A stretch of DNA of 64,000 nucleotides from Thermotoga caldifontis AZM44c09 (GTDB lineage Bacteria; Thermotogota; Thermotogae; Thermotogales; DSM-5069), in NCBI RefSeq assembly GCF_000828655.1, contig NZ_AP014509.1:434001-498000 (forward strand), read 5' to 3'. The notes under the pieces were generated by a model. The model had not been told where the DNA came from and ran no database searches. It saw nothing but the letters and a program-made list of their open reading frames with translations. Every line of letters starts with the position of its first letter. The first letter of the stretch is position 1. Position numbers and translations under genes: made by a program. This document shows, in pieces, positions 1 to 6,729 of the stretch.

Positions 1-443
1 AATCTACATACGTTTCTTCAACGATCCAGAGCTCAACTTTCTGGACCATTCCACACGCGTTACCGTACCAGTCCTGCTTGCCCGCAACGATGTTGGATTG
101 CTCTGAAAGATCGACGTCCGAAACGAATATCTTCAGACTGTCTTTCCCGTTGAACCTCAATTGGTCGGTGATGTCCACCTTGAACGCATCGTAGCCGCCC
201 ACGTGGTGTAACAGCTCAGAATCGTTCACGAAGATCACAGAATCGTAGTCGATCCCATGGAAATAGAGGAGTATTCTCTTCTTTTCGAATCCTCTCAGAT
301 CGAGCGTTTTTTTGTAGATGACATGATTGCATCGATCTTTCACCTTCTCCCAGGGCACCTCGTGTGGCAGGTTCACTTCACTGTAATGAATTCCATCCAG
401 AGAGAAGCTCCAGCCCTCGTTCAGGTTCAACCTCAACTTCACC
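1..443 (-). CDS. Glycoside hydrolase family 2 protein, N-terminal part (cut by window edge)
   Basis: Reading the minus strand from about 443 to the window edge gives an open frame of about 147 codons with no stop. It begins VKLRLNLNEGWSFSLDG and contains the motifs HHVGGYDAFKVDIT and GKQDWYGNACGMVQKVELW. These are the hallmarks of the jelly-roll sugar-binding domain at the N-terminus of GH2 enzymes (beta-galactosidase, beta-mannosidase, beta-glucuronidase). The catalytic barrel would lie beyond base 1, so the substrate cannot be told. The start is a GTG (443 or 446), a few bases after the stop of the upstream permease and behind GAGGGG, so the gene is translationally coupled to the transporter. 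No signal peptide is seen, which suggests a cytoplasmic enzyme acting on imported oligosaccharide. Confidence 0.8.
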
Positions 444-448
444 ACCCC

Positions 449-1255
449 TCACCTGAGACTCAGCACCACTCCACGTGTCAAATACCTTTGCATGAAGACG
501 TAAACCACGATCACAGGTAAGGAAGCTATGACGTTTGCCGCCATTATAGGTCCATAGCGTATGTTCACATCCGAGCCAGCGAGTGCCACCAAACCTACCG
601 GTAACGTGTACATCTTGTCAGAAGTCATCACTATGAGTGGCCAGAAGAAGTCGTTCCAGATCCATGTGAAGTGTAGGACCGCCACGGTCACCACCGCGGG
701 AAGCGACATGGGCAGGATCACCTTCAGCATGATGTCGAGTTCGCTCGCTCCATCCAGACGTGCGGCTTCTTCGTAATCCAAGGGTATCGCCTTCATGAAT
801 TGCGAGAGTATGAACACGGCCATCGAAGAAGGCAGGGCGGGGATGATTATGCCGAGCAGGTTGTTCACCAAACCGAACTTTCTGACCACCAGATACAGCG
901 GTATCACGATCGCTGGGGTAGGTATCATGAAACCTGTCAGCGAGAGCAGATACAAAATCCTTCTTCCGGGGAATTCCATTCGACTCACCGCATAAGCCGC
1001 AGGAATGCAGATCACAAGGATGCCCACCGTTGCCCCCACGGACGAGATCAAGCTGTTCGTGAACCAGGCCCTCATTTTGGCTCTCTGAAGAACTATCTTG
1101 TAATTCTCCACGAACCATTGGCTCGGTATCCACTTGCCGGCGAGTATGTCCTTCTCGGTTTGAAAGTAAGCCAAGCTCATCCATATGAGTGGTACAAGAT
1201 ACAGCAAAGCGAGTGCGACCGCAAAGATCGTGAGTAGATACTTTTTGAGTCTCAT
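449..1255 (-). CDS. Carbohydrate ABC transporter permease, MalG family
   Basis: This is a 268-residue inner-membrane permease with six predicted transmembrane segments. The first spans about residues 7-29 and the last ends near the C-terminus. The cytoplasmic coupling (EAA) loop is at about 162-181, with EEAARLDGASELD followed by LP, the contact surface for the ATPase. Length and motif match the MalG half of sugar importers. The ATG directly follows the TGA of the MalF-type gene (TGAATG), so the pair is translationally coupled. No ATPase gene lies in the operon, which is common in Thermotogales where a shared MsmK-like ATPase serves several importers (inference). The neighbouring GH2 gene suggests a beta-linked glycoside as substrate. 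Confidence 0.9.
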   Translation of the reverse strand: MRLKKYLLTIFAVALALLYLVPLIWMSLAYFQTEKDILAGKWIPSQWFVENYKIVLQRAKMRAWFTNSLISSVGATVGILVICIPAAYAVSRMEFPGRRILYLLSLTGFMIPTPAIVIPLYLVVRKFGLVNNLLGIIIPALPSSMAVFILSQFMKAIPLDYEEAARLDGASELDIMLKVILPMSLPAVVTVAVLHFTWIWNDFFWPLIVMTSDKMYTLPVGLVALAGSDVNIRYGPIMAANVIASLPVIVVYVFMQRYLTRGVVLSLR

Positions 1256-2143
1256 TCATATCAGCTCCTCTTTGGCAGAGGTCATCATGAGACGGAGCTG
1301 TAAGTATGCGAACACGAGCATGACCAGGAAAAGCACGAAAGCCATGGCCTGCGCGTAGCCCATACGGAAGTATCGAAAGCCTTGTTCATACACGTACTGC
1401 ATCAAGGTTCTGGTCCTACCGGCAGGCCCTCCACCGGTCATTATGTACACCTGACCGAAGATCTGTAACGATGCGATGATCTGTGTAACGAGTACCAGCA
1501 CATGAACTCGCTTGAGGAGGGGAATCGTTATGTAGAACATTCTTTGGAAACCGTTCGCCCCATCCAACTCGGCTGCTTCGTAGTAAGAAGCAGGAATCTG
1601 CTGGAGACCCGCAAGGTAAAGTACAATACAAAAACCAATTGTCCACCAAACTGTGGTGATGACGATCGCCGGCATCGCCCACACTGGGTCTGCTAACCAG
1701 TTGATGGGTTGAAGCCCAACGGCTTTCATCATCCTTCCGATCAATCCAAAGTACGGGTTGTACAGCATTTGCCAGGTCAGACAAACCACGGATATGGTGA
1801 GTGTGTAAGGCAGATAAAAAGCGCTCCTGAGAAAACCTTTGAAACTGATCCTTGAATTTATCAACAAGGCTATGAGGAAGGAGAGTACCACGATTGGTGG
1901 CACCGTCAATATGACGAAATAGACTGTGTGCCACAGGCTCGACCAGAAAACTTTATCAGACATCATTCTTGTGAAATTTCCGAGGCCAATGTATTTCGGA
2001 GTTCCCAGAATGTCCCATTTGTAGAAGATCATCCTTATGGAGTTCACGAAAGGGATCAATCTGAAAACGAAGAGTAAGACACAGAAAGGTGCAAAAAGCA
2101 GGTATGCGAGCAGTGCATGTCTCCTTTTTCGATAAACCGCCAT
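1256..2143 (-). CDS. Carbohydrate ABC transporter permease, MalF family
   Basis: This is a 295-residue inner-membrane permease that pairs with the MalG-type protein encoded just downstream. The N-terminus is basic (MAVYRKRRHA), followed by the first transmembrane helix at about 10-35. The EAA loop lies at about 189-208 with YEAAELDGANGFQR and then IPLL. The pattern TGGGPAGRT near residue 240 is typical of MalF-type sugar permeases. It lacks the extra periplasmic domain of enteric MalF and has the usual compact length. It lies between the binding-protein gene and malG in a minus-strand operon, after a GC-rich hairpin that probably lowers read-through from the binding-protein gene. Confidence 0.9.
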   Translation of the reverse strand: MAVYRKRRHALLAYLLFAPFCVLLFVFRLIPFVNSIRMIFYKWDILGTPKYIGLGNFTRMMSDKVFWSSLWHTVYFVILTVPPIVVLSFLIALLINSRISFKGFLRSAFYLPYTLTISVVCLTWQMLYNPYFGLIGRMMKAVGLQPINWLADPVWAMPAIVITTVWWTIGFCIVLYLAGLQQIPASYYEAAELDGANGFQRMFYITIPLLKRVHVLVLVTQIIASLQIFGQVYIMTGGGPAGRTRTLMQYVYEQGFRYFRMGYAQAMAFVLFLVMLVFAYLQLRLMMTSAKEELI

Positions 2144-2183
2144 ACTGTTTCACCTCACCCCAGGTCAGTAGAGAAAAGTAGAG

Positions 2184-2211
2184 AAAAAGGAGGGAGGAGA
2201 TCCTCCCTCCC
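2184..2211 (-). terminator. Hairpin with T-run after the binding-protein gene
   Basis: On the minus strand GGGAGGGAGGA pairs with TCCTCCCTCC and is followed by TTTTTC. It sits between the binding-protein stop (2230) and the malF start (2143). It is best read as a leaky intrinsic terminator or 3'-end stabiliser, giving more binding-protein mRNA than permease mRNA. Confidence 0.75.
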
Positions 2212-2229
2212 GTGAGCAGAAATGAGGCT

Positions 2230-3456
2230 TCAATCTTCCACGACCTGCTTGACGAAATCGATCAATTCCTTCGTTGCTGCCTCGGGTGTCATGTTCCCTA
2301 GAATCACTGCTTCTCCAATCTCCCACATCTTTTGTCTGACTTCAACCCATCCCTTCATGCTCGGTGCTGGAACCACCAAATTAGCGACATGTGCGTAGTC
2401 TTTTCTCATCGGTAATCCAAGGAACGCTTCCGAGTTCAGAACGTTCTTCAAAACTGGCAAATGACCGGCTTTCGCCCACTCTGCGGCATTTCTTGCGAAC
2501 CACTCGATGAATTTCACCGCGGCTGCAATCTTCGCGGGATCGTCCTTCGGTTTCTTCGGAATCACCCAGGTGTGGCTGTCTGCCCAAGTGTAGGACTTGC
2601 TGCCAGGCAGAGCAGGTATGCTGGTCACACCGAACTCGAAATCTTTCAGAGTAGGATATACCGCCATCACCCAGACGCCGTTGAGATGGAACGGTGATTG
2701 GTTGTTCTGGAAGAGGGATTCGGCCGTATCATAGCTCATCGTTTTCATTATTCCGCTGGTGTAAAGGTTGCTGATGAATTCATAAGTCTTTTTCACCTTG
2801 TCGAACTCAAGCTTCAGGGTCTTCGTTTTTTCATCGTAAATCTGCCCACCGAGCTGTGTGTAATAAGCTATGAAGAGCCTCTCTCCCATCATGGCACCGA
2901 TTTCGCTGCTGATTCCAACCTCAAGACCAAGTTTTTCTTTCGCCTGCTTCGCGTAACTCAGGAGTTCATCCCATGTCTTTGGCACCAGCACCTCGCCCTT
3001 TTCGCCCACCAAACCAGCTTGCCTCAGGAGCTTTTTATTGTAGTAAAGAACCAGTGGATGAGTATCGAAGGGTACTGCGTACAGTTTCCCTTCGTAGTGA
3101 GCCTTCGCTGCGATTTCGGGTACGTAATCTTGGAGTATCTCCTTCGACACGTACTTGTCGAGCGCGGTGAGCGCGCCTCTCGACGCAAAATCTGGTAGAA
3201 CCGCGAGGTGCATGACAGACACATCCGGTGGATCTCCAGCCGAAATCGCTGTGATCAACTTGTTGTAGAGTTGACCCCATTCGACGATTTGCTCGACCAC
3301 TTCGATGTCCGGATTTTCAGCGTTGAATTTCTTGATGAGTTCAGTGACCAGAAACCCTTCTCCGCCGCCAAAGAACGTCCATACCGTGATCGTAGTTTTT
3401 GCCGAGGCAAGGAGTACAAAGCTCAGCAAGAGAACGGCTACCAACAACCTTTTCAT
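2230..3456 (-). CDS. Extracellular solute-binding protein, family 1 (sugar ABC transporter)
   Basis: The 408-residue protein starts with a clear signal peptide (MKRLLVAVLLLSFVLLASA) and then TITVWTFFGGGEG, the typical first strand of family 1 (MalE-like) binding proteins. Further family features are TWDELLSYAKQAK in the middle and the Trp-rich region TWADSHTWVIPK, followed by AAAVKFIEWFARN near the C-terminal lobe. The start is placed at 3456 because GGGGGTGAT lies just upstream of that ATG; an in-frame extension to 3528 would put residues before the signal peptide. It delivers a saccharide to the two permeases downstream. The ligand is unknown, but the GH2 gene suggests an oligosaccharide. 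Confidence 0.9.
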   Translation of the reverse strand: MKRLLVAVLLLSFVLLASAKTTITVWTFFGGGEGFLVTELIKKFNAENPDIEVVEQIVEWGQLYNKLITAISAGDPPDVSVMHLAVLPDFASRGALTALDKYVSKEILQDYVPEIAAKAHYEGKLYAVPFDTHPLVLYYNKKLLRQAGLVGEKGEVLVPKTWDELLSYAKQAKEKLGLEVGISSEIGAMMGERLFIAYYTQLGGQIYDEKTKTLKLEFDKVKKTYEFISNLYTSGIMKTMSYDTAESLFQNNQSPFHLNGVWVMAVYPTLKDFEFGVTSIPALPGSKSYTWADSHTWVIPKKPKDDPAKIAAAVKFIEWFARNAAEWAKAGHLPVLKNVLNSEAFLGLPMRKDYAHVANLVVPAPSMKGWVEVRQKMWEIGEAVILGNMTPEAATKELIDFVKQVVED

Positions 3457-3492
3457 GCAATCACCCCCACTGATTGACTCATTGCTGTAATA

Positions 3493-3521
3493 ACGATACC
3501 ATGAACGTTCACATAAGTCAA
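3493..3521 (-). promoter_or_regulatory. Promoter with LacI-type palindromic operator in the spacer
   Basis: On the minus strand TTGACT (3521-3516) and TATCGT (3498-3493) are 17 bp apart. The spacer holds the perfect 10-bp palindrome TGAACGTTCA (3502-3511) with a central CG, the usual look of LacI-family operators. A bound repressor would block polymerase and control the binding protein-permease-GH2 operon. The regulator is not encoded next to it in this window. Confidence 0.6.
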
Positions 3522-3648
3522 AAGGCAAAAATCAATGAAAAAAGTAGCTATAACAAGCATACCGAAGATTCAAGTAAAAAAGTAACGCTAATGTGTCACG
3601 GTACTGAATTTTCTCCAGCAGGGCCCGTTCCTTAGATTTTTTGATCAT

Positions 3649-4591
3649 TCAACCGTGAAGCCCTCCAGCCACACTTTCAATAGGCGCCCGATCAGCGTGT
3701 GACAAAGAACTCATTGTGGGAAAATTCGATATGTGCCACTCTTTAAGGATTCGGAGTGAGAAATCTTTCAACCTCGATTCTCTGATTGCAGACACCATGG
3801 CTCTGAAGGCTTCTATCGTCGTGATGCAAGGTATTCTGTTCTTGTGCACAGCGTTTCTGATTTTGTATCCGACGCTTCTTCGACTCTCAAACTTCAACGG
3901 TGCTTTGGCTTCCAGATCGAGCTGGGTATCTTCCTTACGTTCAGGCGATTGAGTGATGACCACCAGATCAACTTTATGTTGTTCTATCAAATCCACGACG
4001 TTTGGTCTCACCAAACTTTGGTACAACCGTGGCGGGAACGCCCACAGCGTTCAGGATTCTTGCTGTACCGTTGGTGGCGTAGATTTCGAATCCCAAATCG
4101 TAGAGACAAGAAACGAGTGGAACGATCTCTCGTTTGTCCTTGTCCCTGACGGTGCGAGGATTGCTTTTTTTGGAAACGAACTGCTGGCAGCTATCTGAGC
4201 CTTAGCAAACGCCTCGGCGAAAGTCCGACCGATTCCCATCACTTCGCCGGTAGATTTCATCTCCGGTCCGAGCAGAGCGTCCACGTTTGAAAACTTGTGG
4301 AACGGTATGACAACCTCTTTCACGGAATGGTACGCAGGCCACGGTGTTGGCAGCAGTTTGCCGGGAAAATCTTCCAGTTTCTCCAAACTTTCTTCCTCGT
4401 TCTGTATGGAAAGTAAGGTTTTAGGAGCTCGACGAGTTTCTTTCCCACGAGCACCTTCGCGGCGATCTTGGCCACCAATATTCCGATCGCCTTGCTCACG
4501 AATGGAAACGTTCTCGAGACTCTGGGATTCAGTTCGATCACGTGGATCTCTTCATTCTTGATGGCGAGCTGAAGTTTCTGTGTGTGAGGTG
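3649..4591 (-). pseudogene. carB: Degraded 3' part of carB (carbamoyl-phosphate synthase large subunit)
   Basis: Minus-strand reading gives consecutive CarB segments in different frames. First comes [19 protein letters not shown] with [18 protein letters not shown] (second ATP-grasp domain). Next are [14 protein letters not shown] and [19 protein letters not shown], then the MGS allosteric domain ([32 protein letters not shown]), and finally RPNVVDLIEQHKVDLVV with GYKIRNAVHKN and IPCITTIEAFRA. Frame changes fall near 4400-4440, at a run of seven T on the plus strand (4165-4171), and near 4008-4015. The N-terminal two thirds of the gene are absent. The protein cannot be made, so this is a pseudogene. 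A working carB presumably lies elsewhere, or the strain depends on outside pyrimidine and arginine; that is inference. Confidence 0.85.
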
Positions 4592-5213
4592 CATCTGGAA
4601 TTCTTTCATCGTAGCGTTTCTGACAACCGTTGGAACTGTTTTTCTATGCTCGCTCACTGGTTTCGGCCTCGCCAAATACAGCTTCAAGGGCAGAACGCTC
4701 ATTCTCCTCACGATACTGGCCACGATGATGATACCGTTCGAAGCCATAATGATTCCGCTGTATTTGATCGTCACAAGCTTGAAGATGCAGGACACCTATG
4801 CGGGATTGATCGTTCCGCTGTTGATGAACGCCTTCGGTGTGTTCATGATGAGGCAGTTCCTCGTCACGTTCCTCGATGAGCTCATAGACGCAGCGAGGAT
4901 CGATGGCGTGAGTGAGCTTGGAATCTACTTCAGGATAATTCTTCCGAACAGCACACCAGCGCTCGCCACGCTCGGTGTTTTGACGTTCAGATCCCAGTGG
5001 GACAACCTCATATGGCCTCTCTTGATCGTCCAGAGTCCTGAAAAGTGTGCCATCCCTCTGTACATAATCCAGTTCGCCATGGAAAAGTACACCAACGAAG
5101 GAGCGATGATGGCAGCTGCCGTGATCGCCAGCATTCCCATGTTCGTTCTATTCCTCACCCTCACAAAGTACTTCGTCCCCGGCGCCGAGCTGTTCACAGC
5201 GAAGAAGGATTGA
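4592..5213 (+). pseudogene. 5'-truncated MalG-type sugar permease
   Basis: From about 4592 the plus strand encodes [20 protein letters not shown] and continues as a normal MalG-family permease. It includes the coupling loop DELIDAARIDGVSELG and ends in YFVPGAELFTAKKD. About 60-70 residues that should precede this, including the first transmembrane helix, are missing. In their place the frame runs into antisense carB sequence. The remaining roughly 207 codons are open without a frameshift, so the truncation may be fairly recent, or a shortened protein from the GTG near 4542 may still be made. No binding protein or second permease adjoins it, so it is unlikely to work as an importer. Confidence 0.75.
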
Positions 5214-5299
5214 GCCGTCCCTTGGCGAATGGAGGGATCTCGAGTAGATCCGCATTTGTAGTGTGATAGGCTTTTTGTTCAACTTTTCAGCCAAATTTT

Positions 5300-5357
5300 T
5301 CTTTTTCATCGAGCAAAAATGCTATAATTTGCCCAACACGAACCTTTCAGGTTCGTG
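5300..5357 (+). promoter_or_regulatory. Promoter and inverted repeat before the dicarboxylate symporter
   Basis: A perfect -10 hexamer TATAAT lies at 5323-5328; the T-rich stretch near 5300-5305 is only a weak -35. Nine bases after the -10 is an inverted repeat with 8-bp arms, CACGAACC (5337-5344) and GGTTCGTG (5350-5357), and a 5-base spacer TTTCA. There is no T-run after it, so it looks like an operator at the transcription start or a 5'-end RNA hairpin rather than a terminator. Confidence 0.5.
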
Positions 5358-5396
5358 AAACCACTTCATGATCGCTTTCTCAGAGGAGGGTTGCGG

Positions 5397-6653
5397 ATGA
5401 CTGAGGTGAAAGGGCACAGCGTTTGGAGGTCGTACAGATTCCCCGTGGTCCTGTTGCTCTCCATCGTTATCGGTAGCGTTCTCGGCTTGATCCTGGGTAA
5501 AAGGGCCACCGTTCTACAACCACTCGGCGATGTTTTTCTGAACTTGATGTTCACCATCGTCGTACCCTTGGTCCTGGTCACCGTCACGAGCGCCGTTGCC
5601 AGCATGGCGAACTTGAGAAGGTTGGGTAAGATCCTCGGTACGATGCTCGCGGTGTTCATCATCACAGGATTGATAGCTGCTGTCATCACAACGATCGTCG
5701 TTGTGATCTATCCACCAGCCAAGGGGGTAAAGCTGGAACTTTCACAGGCTGAAGAGATTCAACTGTTGAAGACGGCTGACCAGATCGTGAGAGCGTTCAC
5801 AGTGAACGATTTTCAGTCGCTACTTTCCAGAAGGAACATGATGCCCCTGATCGTCTTCTCGATCCTCCTCGGCTTGAGCATAAGCCTTTTGAAGGAGAAG
5901 GCTGAGCCGCTGGTTAAACTCTTGAATATCCTCTCAGAGGCGATGATCAAGATGATCTCCATCATCATGTACTACGCGCCGATCGGGTTGGGTGCGTACT
6001 TTGCCGCACTCGTTGGAGATTTCGGCCCACAGCTTCTGGGTGCTTACGGTAGGGCGATGCTGGTTTATTATCCACTTTCCATCGTATACTTTTTCATAGC
6101 GTTCGCTGCTTATTCCTACTTCGCCGCTGGTAAAGAGGGAACGAAGAAGTTCTTCAAGGCGATCTTCGAACCAGCCATCACTGCCCTCGCCACGCAGAGC
6201 AGTCTGGCCACGTTACCGGTGAACTTGAAAGCGGCGAAAAGACTCGGTGTACCGAAAGACATAAGGGAAATCGTTCTTCCCGTCGGTGCCACGATGCACA
6301 TGGATGGTTCCTGCATCAGTGCCATACTCAAGATTTCTTTTCTCTTTGGCATATTCGGAATGCCTTTCAGTGGTATAGGAACGTTCGTGACGGCCTTCTT
6401 CGTTGCGGTGCTCAGTGGTGTTGTGATGTCAGGTGTTCCTGGTGGTGGACTCATTGGAGAGATGTTGATCGTTAGTCTGTACGGTTTTCCACCCGAAGCC
6501 TTCCCGATCATCGCGATGATAGGTTACTTGGTCGATCCTCCGGCAACCATGGTGAACGCCACGGGGGACACAGTTGCCGCGATGATGGTCACAAGGTTGC
6601 TCGAAGGAAAGGACTGGATGAAGAAGAAACTCACCGAAGCAGAAGCAGAGTGA
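5397..6653 (+). CDS. Dicarboxylate/amino acid:cation symporter (DAACS family)
   Basis: This 418-residue membrane protein belongs to the GltP/DctA/GltPh family, which moves glutamate, aspartate or C4-dicarboxylates with Na+ or H+. Visible family features are VVPLVLVTVTSAVASMANL (early helices), the HP1-region string TQSSLATLPVN, the unwound helix region HMDGSCISAILK, the hairpin VPGGGLIGEM, and the substrate/cation helix NATGDTVAAMMVTR, which carries the conserved Asn and Asp. Length matches the family. The start at 5397 follows GAGGAGGG with good spacing; an upstream ATG at 5355 lies inside the inverted-repeat leader and is unlikely. It is a single-gene unit. Ligand choice between aspartate/glutamate and dicarboxylate cannot be fixed by eye. 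Confidence 0.9.
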   Translation: MTEVKGHSVWRSYRFPVVLLLSIVIGSVLGLILGKRATVLQPLGDVFLNLMFTIVVPLVLVTVTSAVASMANLRRLGKILGTMLAVFIITGLIAAVITTIVVVIYPPAKGVKLELSQAEEIQLLKTADQIVRAFTVNDFQSLLSRRNMMPLIVFSILLGLSISLLKEKAEPLVKLLNILSEAMIKMISIIMYYAPIGLGAYFAALVGDFGPQLLGAYGRAMLVYYPLSIVYFFIAFAAYSYFAAGKEGTKKFFKAIFEPAITALATQSSLATLPVNLKAAKRLGVPKDIREIVLPVGATMHMDGSCISAILKISFLFGIFGMPFSGIGTFVTAFFVAVLSGVVMSGVPGGGLIGEMLIVSLYGFPPEAFPIIAMIGYLVDPPATMVNATGDTVAAMMVTRLLEGKDWMKKKLTEAEAE

Positions 6654-6677
6654 ACTGATCTGGGCGGACGACTGGCT

Positions 6678-6705
6678 GCATTTTTCATTCCTTGAGTTGT
6701 ATAAT
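6678..6705 (+). promoter_or_regulatory. Probable promoter of the VWA-protein gene
   Basis: A perfect TATAAT at 6700-6705 lies 25 bases before the ATG at 6730. The -35 region around 6678-6683 (TGCATT) is weak. Confidence 0.4.
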
Positions 6706-6729
6706 CTTACCAACCAAGGGGGGATTAAT

